64,000 nucleotides of DNA from Acanthaster planci. Its lineage: Eukaryota > Echinodermata > Asteroidea > Valvatida > Acanthasteridae. The notes beneath the pieces were generated by a model. The model ran no database searches. It had not been told where the DNA came from and saw nothing but the letters and a program-made list of their open reading frames with translations. The stretch spans positions 162,780 to 226,779 of the forward strand of contig NW_019091460.1 in NCBI RefSeq assembly GCF_001949145.1, written 5' to 3'. The translations under genes were made by a program, and so were the position numbers. Positions 26,701-38,000 of the stretch are shown in pieces; positions within the stretch are counted from its first letter, which is position 1; the number at the start of each line of letters is the position of its first letter.

Positions 26701-28011
26701 GTATATTGAAATTTACTAACACACGGTTGATATCATTTGATTAAATCCTACATTTGTTATCATTAAACTCAATTCTGCTTCTGGACTGTATTTTCAAACA
26801 TTGTTGATGACAACTTAGGCATGAGCGTATATCCAGTTTTTGTGCTAATGTTCCTGCTCAAACTTCTATCTTTCCTTTGTGGAATCTACACACAGTAGCT
26901 AAGCCATCTTAGCTCACTTTCAGAACCCATAAATGTTGCTCATTGAAATCCACCCTGCTTATGCTGTAGATAGAAATAAAAGGTAGTAGACAGAAATAGA
27001 ATGCTTCATTATATAAACTGCTGGGCAATCACTATGGTCAAATTGGTTTTCATCAGTTTTAAGACTGACAAATGTAACACAGTTGTATGTTTGAAAAAGC
27101 ACTTGAACAGTTTCATTTAATTGTAATCTTTGAATGTCCTTTAGACTATTATTTTTTTGAGTTTGTTTTTTCTTCTGTGCAGATCTTGTCACTGTTTGAT
27201 CATTTCTGTAATTTTTTTCCTGTGAAGGTTTTGCATGCTGTTGAGATGGATCAACTCTTGAAAAAGAAAGAAGCCTGTTCCACCTGCTAATTATGCAAAT
27301 TATGCAAATATGGGTAGACAAACCATTCATTTCAATTTCATCACTTTTCTTACTCAGATATTTTAGTTGAGGTAGCATTGTGACAAAAATCATTTTGAAT
27401 GTTTACTTTCCTGAAAGGTCCTGATATCAAATACTCAACTTTCAAATGAATGCTTTATAAGAAGTACAGGTTCATTGGAGTCTGTCTGCCGTAATCACTG
27501 TCAGTGATTTAGCTTATTCATATATCACTTCCGTTATTCATCTTGCTGCATGCAAATCAGATTCATTGGAGTCTGTCTGCAGTAATCACTGTCAGTGATT
27601 TAGCTTATTCATATATCATTTCCGTTATTCATTTTGCTTCACGCAAATCAGTTTTGTTTTCAGTTGTTAAGCTCACCATTTTAGTTTTCTTTTTTCTGTG
27701 TCCACCGTGCTTCTTTCTTTCTATTCCATTATTTTCAGCTGAGGTGCACCTTTTGCCACTTTCTGTTTTCATTGTAGTTTAACCATTATTCCTAAAAGCA
27801 AAGCATCACCACCATTTTTAGGTTTTCTAAAAGGAATTCAAGATTTTTTGCCACTAGTTGTTTACTTTCGATAAATTATTGCATTTCCTCTTAAATTTAC
27901 CAGCTGGAAGAAGAGCCACCGTTGTACCAAGATGATTTGGATGCAATTGGAGTAAGTTCAGTTGCTGCTTCGGTCAATATGCACCAAGAAGTCAAGATGC
28001 AGTTAGATTGA
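17729..28011 (+). CDS. GDPD5: GDE2-like glycerophosphodiester phosphodiesterase (GDPD5 family), 15 coding exons
   Basis: Coding exons: 17729-17854, 18483-18586, 19204-19297, 19608-19766, 20087-20180, 20729-20874, 21297-21379, 21885-22035, 22945-23166, 23573-23730, 23982-24129, 24667-24749, 25125-25287, 26323-26364, 27904-28011 (TGA). All phases agree; 626 aa (human GDPD5 about 605). The cytosolic N-terminus has the family signature TGLYGCRWKRYQRS, followed by about five membrane segments (exons 2-6), an extracellular GDPD domain and a last membrane segment in exon 12. Catalytic residues visible: H236-R-G (IIAHRGA), E263 and D265 (GFETDV), H278 (LMHDS). Family members act on glycerophosphocholine/inositol or release GPI-anchored proteins. 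GDPD1/4/2-type relatives are less likely given the N-terminal signature. The ATG has an A at -3 and G at +4. A second donor at 25274 would shift frame. Confidence 0.93.
20235..20383 (+). repeat. Tandem duplication, about 64-65 bp period, about 2.3 copies
   Basis: The phrase ACCATCACTGTGTGGAC recurs at 20235, 20299 and 20364, with matching intervening AGAAAGACATGCCAATAACAG text in the first two units. It lies in the intron after GDPD5-like exon 5, just past the donor at 20181. Confidence 0.8.
20917..21156 (-). repeat. tRNA-core short repeat bounded by short inverted repeats, copy 1
   Basis: On the minus strand there is a tRNA-like promoter: A box TGACCGAGTGGTTA (21053-21040) and B box GGTTCGAATTCC (21009-20998), with a tRNA-like middle. 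The unit is bounded by imperfect inverted ends, ATACTAGGTTTTACC on the left and the complement of ATACTGGGTTTTAAC on the right. It lies in the intron after GDPD5-like exon 6. A second related copy is at 22488-22777. The B/A boxes suggest a tRNA-derived SINE; the inverted ends suggest a DNA-transposon-like unit. Degenerate arms make a functional tRNA gene unlikely. Confidence 0.65.
22488..22777 (-). repeat. tRNA-core short repeat bounded by inverted repeats, copy 2
   Basis: Minus strand: A-box-like TTGAGTGGTTAAG and B box GGTTCGAGTCCC, with the same spacing and middle (AAGCAGGAA) as copy 1, followed by a shared GGTACCGCAAAC segment (plus strand). The ends are long inverted repeats: left TTAATTACGGGTTTTTGCCC continuing to ACATA (22488-about 22510), right its near-complement (about 22745-22777). 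It lies in the intron before GDPD5-like exon 9. Confidence 0.65.
24180..24433. mobile_element. Non-autonomous DNA transposon (254 bp, about 40-bp terminal inverted repeats)
   Basis: The left end GGGTCATTCCATGAGGTTGG continues as GGCACAATTTGTGAT; the right end is its near-perfect reverse complement (CATCGTCACAAATTGTGCC to CATGGAATGACCC). AACT flanks both sides (24176-24179 and 24434-24437), consistent with a 4-bp target duplication. There is no coding capacity. It lies in the intron after GDPD5-like exon 11. Superfamily not assigned. Confidence 0.75.
25408..25999. mobile_element. piggyBac-like non-autonomous element with TTAA ends
   Basis: The left end TTAACTATTTGCTGCCGGGT and the reverse complement of the right end, TTAACCACTTGCTGCCGGGT, are terminal inverted repeats that begin with TTAA, the target duplicated by piggyBac transposases. 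The interior is GC-richer than the surrounding intron (for example 25620-25820), which suggests a separate origin. An 81-codon open frame inside shows no transposase motif. It lies between GDPD5-like exons 13 and 14. Confidence 0.65.
27471..27651 (+). repeat. Direct tandem duplication, 91-bp period, 2 copies
   Basis: TTCATTGGAGTCTGTCTGC begins at 27471 and again at 27562, followed by about 70 bp differing at only a few positions and ending in GCAAATCAG in both. It is a recent duplication in the last GDPD5-like intron. Confidence 0.85.
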
Positions 28012-29093
28012 AACACATTTAGAGTCTCTTCAGTAAGAATAACACAATGATGTCATGCTTTGTTTACATGTGGACCAAACGTGGAACACGATTCATCAAG
28101 CCTTTAGAGGAAAACACATGTAAACAGAGTGACTTTGTTGTTAGTCTTTTATAACCCTTTTTAGTCATGTAGGTCAGAGGCCATTTATACTCTAATAGCA
28201 AATGCTCAAGTGAAACGATTTTGATATCACCATGACTTCATGCAATCACTGCTGCAATCACTTATTGTCTTGGTCATCCATTCTGTTCTGGTGTATAAAT
28301 TTCTGGAATCATGAGCAAGTCATCAATTAAATATAATACAAACCGGAATATTTCAATAATTTTCATGAATAATCATAATTTGGACTTTCCAAGAATTTTT
28401 CATTTCAGATTCTTGATTCATCCATTCCTGAGACATTTTTATTGAAATCATAAAAGTAGTTGATTTTGTTACTTTTCTTGTGAGTTAGAAATATATTATA
28501 TTGTGAGGTGCCGCAAAACTATTTTTATATAAATATTGGCTTCACGCCCTTAGCCCTCTGTTGGGACAGTAAGATCAAGCAGTTTACTTTCCCTTAATTT
28601 TTAAGACAATGACTTTATTTTTTCACTCAAGAATTAAGTTTATTGTCAGCAATATGTATTTCAATTAAACTTATGCAATGATTTGTCATATTTATTATCA
28701 CAAAGCTGTAAAATTTGAAATAGTTATTGCAAATAATACAAAGAAACCTTATTCTTTTTAAAGGTTCTAAATTACTATGTGTAAAATTCTAAAATTTGAA
28801 ACCTACTTACCATTAGAATCATAAAATCATTTATTAAACATTAAGTAATTCAGTTTTTGACTTTGTTGAATGAAAAATATGACCACTTCGTCTCTCAGAA
28901 AGAATGAAGATGAGTAAGACTTTGTACATGATGGCAATGTGGAAATTGTAACACAGGGCCACATACATGTACCTCAGCTCATTAAAATTCCTACCTTATT
29001 CCCATCAGAGAGCCTTTGTTAATGCAGGTCAACAAACAACTGTAGAGCAACTGCGTCAATAAAACTTACTCAACTTAATATAAAGGGCTTAAT
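28012..29093 (+). other. Probable 3' UTR and downstream flank of the GDPD5-like gene
   Basis: AT-rich sequence with no supported exon follows the stop. An AATAAA at 29058-29063 (GTCAATAAAACTT) is a candidate polyadenylation signal, which would give a 3' UTR of about 1 kb; closer variant signals cannot be excluded. Confidence 0.35.
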
Positions 29094-30102
29094 ATTACAA
29101 AATATGGAGGCTGACGTTTTGATGCTACATGTAGCAGAATCTTTCTCAAAGGCAGAATGACAAGTGGACAGGACAAATAAACACAGGGAATCAACCGAGC
29201 ATGGATGAATGCAAGAGGACAAAAGGAAAGGTCAAGAAAGCTGCAGGCAGGATTATGGGGCACCACTTTTCATCCTCCCCTCCACAAAATAATCAACAAT
29301 CATCATATCCTCCACACTTCAGACTGCTTGGCCAGTGCCATCCCAGACACCCCCCCCCCCAGCAAGGCACATTCAAGTGTGATTCTAACAGATGTGTTGT
29401 TTGCCAGAACCATGTCCTGGAATCAGATACATTCTCTGGAAACTGCCCAAAGGACACAGAACCAAAGGCACTGTCACTTGTAGCTCCTCTAATGCCATAT
29501 ATCTTATCTCTTGCAGGGTGTGCAGTCTTCAGTATGTTGGAGAGACTAAGAACACTCTCAAGAAGCGTTTCTATGGCTACAGATCTACGGTCAACACCAA
29601 ACGACTAGATACCCCTTCAATGCTTCAACCTTCCTAAGCATTCTATGTCTGACATGATATTACAGGGCATAGAATCACTTGGGCACCATAAAGATGCTGT
29701 TCGCTTCAAAAGGGAGAAGCTTTGGATCAAATGCCTCTGCACCATACAACCCCATGGCCTGAACATCCAAGAGGGAAACTACTAATTAACACTCTTTTCT
29801 GTCCCTCTCTTTTGTCTGCAGATTATACACCCCCCCCCTTTGAGTCCAGTTCCTTCCATTGTATTTTTCCTTTGATCTCTTCCCACCTTACACTGCTTTG
29901 TTATTCAACCATGCCTTTCATGCAGTCACATTTATCCTTTGCCTCTTTATCCCGTCTGCAGCTTTTCTAACCTTTCCCTTTGTCCTCTTGCATTCAACCA
30001 TGCTTGGTTGATTCCCCATTTGTTTGTTTGTCTTGTCTACTTGTTATATTTTGCCTTTGATTCTGCTACGATCAAAACATCAGGCCCTCCTTATTTTGTG
30101 AT
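29094..30102 (+). mobile_element. Internally deleted Penelope-like element with inverted terminal repeats
   Basis: The segments 29094-29252 and 29949-30102 are near-identical reverse complements over about 155 bp (for example left GGGAATCAACC and right GGTTGATTCCC; left AAGCTGCAGGCAGGAT against right ATCCCGTCTGCAGCTT). Between them sits a GIY-YIG remnant: GTFKCDSNRCVVCQ (about 29372-29413), then in another frame NAIYLISCRVCSLQYVGET with TLKKRFYGYRS, then a third segment ending HGLNIQ near 29770. Frameshifts make it dead. No reverse transcriptase is left. PLEs are known to carry LTR-like repeats in direct or inverted orientation, which fits. Confidence 0.75.
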
Positions 30103-32157
30103 TTGTTGTTTAGGTCACTGTAGTCAGCAAGCAGTTTGAAGCAGTTTTGTATTACATATCTCTGGGTTTAATATTAGTGACTGATATGATATTCTTGCCC
30201 AGTATATCATGGAAGTTATAGTAAGTTTTTCATGAGCATTTCTCCTCTAGTTCAGGAAGCTCCACCCCTACTTAAAGATTTCTCTTTTGTTTTTCTTTGT
30301 AATGCAGGGTATATTTTGCACATGTACTTAACATAGTGTCGTAAAGAGAAAGGTTGCTATGAATGTTTATGCAAGAAGTTTTTAGGCTGTAGCAAGATGG
30401 TATTAATTGCATCAGTTTTTGATTTGAATGCTTCATGGAATTATTATGTTCTAAATGCAGAGAGTTACTTAAATTGTTAAATCCTATGTTTTATTTTTAT
30501 CATTTTCACCGTATATGTTGAATTAGTTTGGTTTGTAGCGGCCTTTACTTTTGTGGCAGGAAAAACACACATCACAGTAGCTTAGTAGCAACAGGATTTA
30601 TGTTAATAATAATTATACCAAGTGGAATTAATTTCAAAATCAATATAAAGCTACATGATTATTCAACAGCATTGTAAAAAAAAATTTGGAAATATATTTT
30701 ATTTTGCTTTCCACCATGAGTAATTGCAAAGCTTTTTATCAACTTAAATTGTAATATTGATTCACTGCACATTAGCAATATCTACATGTTTTATTTAATG
30801 TTAACAATGGAATATTTTAATGCAAGAAAGTTCTTAAATCCGAGTGTTTGTTAAGTCCACTTTGATTTCCTTTCATTATTAAAATTTGAGAAACTTAAAA
30901 AGAATCTCAATGAAAGCGTGTTTGCTAAAATGAAGCAATTGAGGAGCAGTTTTCATTATAACTTTTCAGATGCTGTTTAAAGCACATGCAATGTGCTCCA
31001 TTGACACAGTTACGGTTAAATGTATCAATCAGACAGTGACTGGTTTTCGTGATGATCTTGGTTTTTATCACATTTTTTTTTTTCAAATGCAGAATGAGCA
31101 AGATGACTTACTGTTTGGCTTTGTTTAATGAACGCTGAAAAGCTTGACTGGAAGGAATATCCGATAGAGGGCGCCTCTCCTGCAACGCTTGCTCCCGGAC
31201 CACTGTAGTATAATGTTTTAACTGTCCACAAAACCGAAGTGAAACGATGGCATTATCTCTATTTCGTGAATGAAATATTACATATCTTATTAATTCAGTT
31301 TTAAAAATTGAAACCAATTCATTTGATTTCACAGAAAAAAAGTTTCATTTCACGTAATAAAGTTGGGGGCGAATTGTAAAGTGTGCTTATTTGTTATTCT
31401 CAGAAGTAGGCCCTACATAAAACTGCGCGATTTTTTCATCAACGCAAGGACCTAACTTTTATCAAACAAGGGACTTCAAGACGTCGAGATCAAATTGGTG
31501 GGCAGAGACTGAAAGTTGCTTTTTCACTGGAATGCCCCTATCCAAACCGTTGGATACACTTCTTTTGCAAAGGTCAGAGCTTGGTTATTAATGTAGTTAC
31601 AAGCAAGCTGAGGCACGCTTCATAGTAATATATTTTCCCGATTCTCTTGATGCCAAATGGAGGGGGTGTATTAAAAGTGGTGCTTTGGAATTTGTTCAAA
31701 AGTCAAACGTTTGAAAAGCAGTTCCTGTCATTGTTTACATTCCGTATAAGTTCAGAAATGATATTTTGATATCACCATTAATCACTACTAATATTCATCA
31801 GTATTCACCATTAATCACTACAAATACATCTGTTCATCAGTATTCAGGCATGAATTCCTTTGCTTGTTGCCGTTTGGCGACTATGTTTAAGGGTTGGAAG
31901 TCCGTAAAAGCATATATATGTAGGGGTCCCCAAACAAAATCCCCCAGCAAAAATCCTAGATTCGCCCTTGATATTATATGATAAAAAAATTGGATTCCAT
32001 AATCAGTAATCAAATGACTACATATCATTATTTTTCTTTCTGAGGTTTGATAAACATTCCGCCCTCTTTGAGTAATTATGATCACAGCGGGTGTCATTAT
32101 TTCCTGGTTTCCTTCCATAAAACACTTGGAATCCTTCCTTTGAACAACGGAACAATC
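30103..32157. other. Intergenic region, no supported exon
   Basis: Plain AT-rich DNA to about 31.1 kb, then less AT-rich DNA with several CpG-containing stretches (31160-31560). The latter could be promoter sequence for transcription toward NCK, if the candidate first exon at 32158 is real. No conserved coding block seen on either strand. Confidence 0.3.
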
Positions 32158-32194
32158 ATGGGGAACTCACAACGCCGACATAGGACCGAAAAGG
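32158..32194 (+). CDS. NCK: Candidate alternative first coding exon of NCK (MGNSQRRHRTEK)
   Basis: An ATG in a strong Kozak context (A at -3, G at +4) opens MGNSQRRHRTEK and reaches a good donor GG|GTAAGC in phase 1. Joining to the NCK coding-exon acceptor (exon begins TC-ATG at 44187) gives ...K-V-MSDEEI in frame. The Gly-2 with Asn-Ser and a basic stretch resembles N-myristoylation signals, though the usual Ser/Thr at position 6 is Arg. The intron would be 12 kb. Frame agreement has a one-in-three chance by luck. Confidence 0.25.
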
Positions 32195-34621
32195 GTAAGC
32201 TTTTCCTAAAGTTATGTTTATCAGGACGTTACTTTGTACATATTTTTATCAGATAACTCAGATTTTATAGTTTTTCGACCAAAAAGGATCGAGCGAAGAA
32301 GATAGTGGTTGTATTTACAATAACGAAAGGGTTTCGTACATCGAAAGCACAGGCAATAACTGCATCGAAAGTCACGTACAAGCAGCAATGAAGATTCACT
32401 CAGACACATTGGTCTATTTTGAACTGTTTTGTGAATATAGGGAAGGGACACAGCAAATGTTCCCATTCTAGATCGGCTTGCCTCTTAATTTCTGGTATCC
32501 CAAAGACCCTCGCCAGAGTCTGTAAACTATAGCCACAACTTGAAGGTCTTCAGTATTACCCCGGTTATCCGCCGACACATACTGAATCTCAGCCGAGTAA
32601 AACGTTTAATCTTAACATCGACTGTGCTTAAACTTTTAGAACACTCATGCAGATGATGACAATGCTAGTACAATTGAAAGCTAGGGAGCTATTTCGAGAG
32701 AAGAGAAATGGTTTTAACCAGTGGCGTATCCAAGTTTGGCGTCAAGGCGGCAATTTTCTTTTCCAATAAATGACGGTCCATTTTTTCACTGCCCTATCAA
32801 AGGTGAGAATACCATTTTGAATATGTTTGCACTTTCAGTTCCTCACAATATTATTGTGACGGAGAAGGGACTTCACTGAGCAAGGCTAAGCCTTTTGTTT
32901 TGAAGGCGGCATCTTCAAAATCGAAATGCCAATTTTACATTGGACAGATTCTGAATTTTCCAGTGAAAATATGACTCAAAAATAGGAGCATTGATTCGCT
33001 TCTATTTTTAGTGGCTGTTTCCATTTTTCAGCAAAGCACAACTTAGGCCCTATTGGAGCTTTTCATCTACAGGAAGATACCGGCTTTAATGCTCATTTCA
33101 AAAAGAAATTAAAGCCAATGCCTCGCCGCATCCGCGCCTGGATGCGTTATCGGTAGTAAGGCGCGGTCCAGGGTGTTTGGGGTTAACCCCACCCAAAAAA
33201 AGGGGGGGGGGAAGATGGGGAAATTACAAAAAAAATAATACCCCAAGTAAATGCACTGATACCATTGCAAACAATCTATATCATGTAATATTTCATCATC
33301 GTTTCCGCTTGTCCGCAAAAAATGAGACATTAAAAAATCTCCGGTCTGTAGTTGTCCTCCACAGTGGGCACTGAGTTCACACTAGACACGAGTGCGCCAT
33401 CCCCAACTCAGTGCTGCTACCGTGACCGTTAAATGTGCCAAGTGGACCAATTTGTTTCAGTTTTCCTCTAAACGTACATGTAAATGCTCTTCCAAATCTC
33501 CGGAAATTTTTGGTTGTATCAACACTATACTAACTGTCATATCATGCGTCACGGTGACCATCCACCGGCCACGCCGGTTGCAAAAGGGTCTTTCCTGACC
33601 TTTCAATGAATTAATTCAGTGACGAACCGGAAACCATGACGTCATTTCTAGTGACTGGCGATTTAATGCACTGCCGGCTGAATACACTATCGAAAAATAG
33701 CACACTTAAAAACCCATTCGACTTTCTATTTCCATGTTTAGTGTAAAAATTCAAATGGATTAAAAATTCAGATTTCAAAGCCTAAAGTAAAATCAGTAAA
33801 TACTGATGCCTTCTTTTATTGTTATTGTCGTGCGTATTAATATTGAGTCTTCTTTCTGTGAAGTCTGCCATTTTGGACAGATTTTTACATGTGTAATGTG
33901 TACAAGGTGAACATGTACATGTAATCGCGTGTACCACCGTACCACGTAATGTACATGTACATGTCTACATGTAGGCCTACCAATGCTTTACTGTTGATCG
34001 AGCGTTGTAATGTATTCAGCGCAGTGAATCAGCGTGACCGCCTTGAGTTCCCTCAATTTTCATTGATTCTGACTTTGGAAAATCAACACTATTCGTCGGA
34101 ATTGAAGAGAACATCAGTGATATGGTATGTAAAAAATACCGTGTCAATGTTGTTATATTGTGGACGAACACTGAGGAAAGAACACAAAATAGCCTAAACC
34201 TACCATTTCTCTTTGTGTTACTGTTACTCATTAGGCTACTCCCGAAAGACAGAGCCCAGCCTTTTGCCTTGTCCACATGTGCACAAAAGCTCGGGCTATT
34301 TGTTTTAAAGCATTTGAGCATGAATGCCATTGTCATGACTGTGTTACGCCCCAAATACATGAAATATACTAGCGTCTGTCCCAACAACAGTGCTGCAGTT
34401 CGCATGGTTGGGGTGGCCCAACTGGCTATTGTATTGGACCCCACAGTTCTGGGGGAAGGTCTGCAGGATGTTTCTCAACCTTCGAGTTTATGCAGCTCAA
34501 ACCTGACATAATTCATCTAAAATATGGCACTTCATCGTAAAATCTTGTTTCTGCAAGGAAAAGTTGCTGACTTTTGTTTGCCTATAGTATATGGCTATGG
34601 CATGCTCATGATTCTTGGGCA

Positions 34622-35073
34622 CATAACTATGGTGGCCCTGGAGGGACATCGCCAGTCGTCAATGTTGATGTATAAATTTGTAACGAAATTTACGACCCAC
34701 TCTTCAGTCGCAAATATTGATGCTAATATTTGTGACCAAATTTACAACTCATGTCTCCGGTCACAAATATTGCCGTGAATTTTTTTTTCAGCAAGCCAAG
34801 TAGAGAGAGAAGTTACTCAGCCATAGAAAAAAGCAATTGCTTTTTAACTTTGTGCCCCCTGCATTGTGCCAAAACTGCCTAGCCAAAAAGTGACTTGAAA
34901 TCAAGCCAAAAAATGTAGGTCATTGACTTGCACATGAGCATTTCCACTTTGCTCGCTGGAAAAAAACATCACATCAATATTTGCGACCAGAGATAAGAGT
35001 CGATAATTTGGTCGCAAATACTGACGGCAATGTTGACGATTGGCAATGCCCCATCCAGGGCCACCATACTTAA
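34622..35073. repeat. Foldback repeat with about 100-bp imperfect inverted arms
   Basis: ACTATGGTGGCCCTGG plus about 85 following bases (34627-about 34722) reappear in reverse complement at about 34972-35068 (CATCAATATTTGCGACC to CCAGGGCCACCATA). The middle holds shorter inverted copies of GCAAATATTGATG. The GGCCCAACT-type motif occurs on both flanks. Probably a non-autonomous DNA element; no coding content. Confidence 0.55.
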
Positions 35074-38000
35074 TATTGTGCTGCAGTTGGGCCAGCCCAA
35101 CTATAGCACTATACATGGAGTTGGGGCGGTCCTACATGTGACTATAGTTGGGCCAGTCCCAGTTATTGTTGAGACTGATGCTGTAGTTAAGGCATAACAA
35201 CTGTTGTGTAATTTCTGTATTTTGGTTGTCGAGACAGGTAAAAAAACTATTCTTTAGTGTAACTGTGATTCAATTTCTGGTTTTATTTCTACCATACAAA
35301 AATATAATTCTATAGGCCCTAGGCCTAGCTGAAGGCCTAACGTTAGGCATTAGGCCTTCTGGTAATTAGCTGGAGGCTTACTTTTGGCAGTAGACATGAC
35401 AGATGTGTTCAGCACAATTTTGAATCACGCACTAATTTATTACATGTGTATAGTCCGTCTTTAGTTGATGTGCATTTGAATGTAAAATGCATTCATAGGA
35501 TAATCAACTCAGGAGGGAGCAGTCGTTGGTCGTCAGGTAGTCACAGTGATACCATAAGGCCTACATAAATTTGAGCAAGATTCAAGATTGCACTTAACAG
35601 ATATATTTCACTGGTTCACAGTCCTGATTGGATTGTGTACCAGCACAGTAACTGAAATGCCCAGATGAGTGTTTTCATACTTACATGTAGTACTACAACT
35701 ACATACTTTGACTAGTCCAATGCATACCTTAGCATTGTGAATTCAGATTCCACGAGGCGGAACTTGGACCTTACATACTGCAGTTTTAAACTTTCCCCCT
35801 TAAGAAATCTTCCAGAGCTACAAGTCATTAAAAGAAATATCCTGCAATGCATTGTAAGACTCAATTTGAAAAAATAAAGGGATTACGTTTAGACTTTTTG
35901 AGGTGGTAAAAAATTTAAAATGCCCACAATGGTCAGGCACAGAAGTCAAGTCTCTAAGTTGGCAGTACCACACTGCAATCCCTAGACTACATGCACATGC
36001 TCCTTCAGTTTCTGCCTGTTCGGACATGTTAGAGGGGGAATTGTATTATAATTATTGCATCTGCTCCATGGCAGTATTTGAAGAAAAAAAAATAAGGATT
36101 AACCGAATTCCATCAAATATACACTTCATTTACTTTTACCCTGGTATACCTGCCAATCAGCCACTGATAACAGTAGTAAAATTTTTGTGCAAAGTTATCA
36201 TGTTCAGTATAAAATTACATGAACCACACGGACATACTGTATATGTATGTAGGGCCTTTGTAGGCTACATGAATCTCAAGAACACCAACACAGCAGACCC
36301 AGAGACCCCATTAATAGTTGGCTTTACCTTGGAGCTAGACATGGTCTGTTTTATTGCCAAATATCAGGAATGGAACATTTATGACATCAGGCATTCATTG
36401 TTACCAGGGAAAGTCACAATTTCCTATCATTAGCTTTCTTCTTTATTATCATACTTAAGTAACTCTTACGTGATTGAAAATGGAAAATTGAATCAATCAC
36501 AGTGGTGATACTTTGAACATAAGCAGAAATGTGCATGCACCAACAATGTACATGTTCCTTGGCCTACATGTATGTCCCTTTACTTGACAATTTCTTACCC
36601 AGTGTGCTCAACGCAGAACTTTACAGATTCTGAAAATATAACCAATCCCTCACCGCTGAACCTTGTCATGTGGAACATGAGCAGTAAAAGGTCAAGAATC
36701 CCGTCTACGAAAGCTCACAGCAGAGCAGCCTCTCATTGCTGTCCATTCATATCATAAAAAGAACAAATGGTTTGAGCCAAACTCAAGCATTCCTACGTCT
36801 CTACCAACTTCTAGTCCAAGAACTACTGGTTGCCTTAACACTAGTTCAGTTAAAACTTTCAATTTGGTAACCAAGAAATAGCCAAACATGCCATTATTTC
36901 AATATGGTCCAAAACTCCAAATTGTCTTTGATCATATTTCCTTTCATAGGCAAGTTTGTTAGGTGTATATGAGAACACGCCCTTAGATATATGTCATCAT
37001 ACATGTGGCTCCATCCTGTGGCATACTACATGTGTACATGATGTTGAGAAGCATTTTGGTATTTGTTGATGGCTTGATACCATGCTGCTAAGGATACAGT
37101 AATGGGTTTATTGATGAGTACATCCCTGACTCTGCTCTTTCCAACCCTTTGCATTTCCTCATTGGTGGTGTTTGGCCAAAAATGTGCTGGTCAACAATAC
37201 TTCCCAATACTCTTTGGTCATTGTGGTTTACCTGGTTGCTGTGTTATTGTGTAGTCTCTCTTTCCAGCCTGTGTATGTGATTAGTCATCAAGCTGGCTGT
37301 GGTCAGCACAGCAGTTAGTGGTCGCAGAAAACCATGCTTTAAAAAATGATAAAATCCTCGGCATTTTGGTTGGTACATTTACATGTAACCCATTACTGTA
37401 GAAAATTTCTTCTAAATTCTCAATCTCTCATGGTCTGACTCAAGAAGCCCCCAAGATCTAGATGCTATCTCCCTTTATGTTGATTTCCTCCATTCTTCCA
37501 TGTTGCCGGACTCAAGAAAGCAAGTCAGACACCTCACTGGATAGGCATGTCAGTCACTTCCACTGAATCTAGTTTCACATCTTCTCAACTTTCTGCACCT
37601 GTCACTACTTCCAACACACACCAGTTTGTGTATGCGTACATATGTACAGTGCCGGGAAGGTTGCCAGTAGTGACCTGTTTGTAAAAAAGGATTTTTATTT
37701 GGCATCGCTTATAATTGTCTTGTCTTGTGCAGGCTACAGTGGTCACTTCAGAGCGAGGCCTTCCAAACTCAAAGTTGTTTTCTTTTAAAGATACAGCATG
37801 AAATGTGGTATTGACAAAACGTTTATTTGGAGGATCCTTAGATCTTCAGAACACATAAATTAGCCATGAATGACTTATATCGAATTGGTCAGTCTTGATC
37901 CTAAACAGAGTTTGGGGTACTGCTTTGATTGTGCAATTCCTTCTTACACATGTAAACGTGACAGTCGGCACCTACATGTAAGCCCTCCCTACTTCCAAGT

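Noticed and set aside
32719-33150. Possible DNA transposon starting CAGTGGCGTATCC
   Set aside because: The left end looks like known transposon termini, but the right end (reverse complement CGATAACGCATCCAGG) matches only loosely and no target duplication is visible.
34122-34511. 129-codon open frame with a Leu-rich stretch
   Set aside because: It overlaps an equally long frame on the opposite strand, has no family similarity, and abuts a foldback repeat.
35903-36433. 176-codon open frame on the plus strand
   Set aside because: No recognisable domain, no splice-consistent partner, and composition typical of translated AT-rich non-coding DNA.
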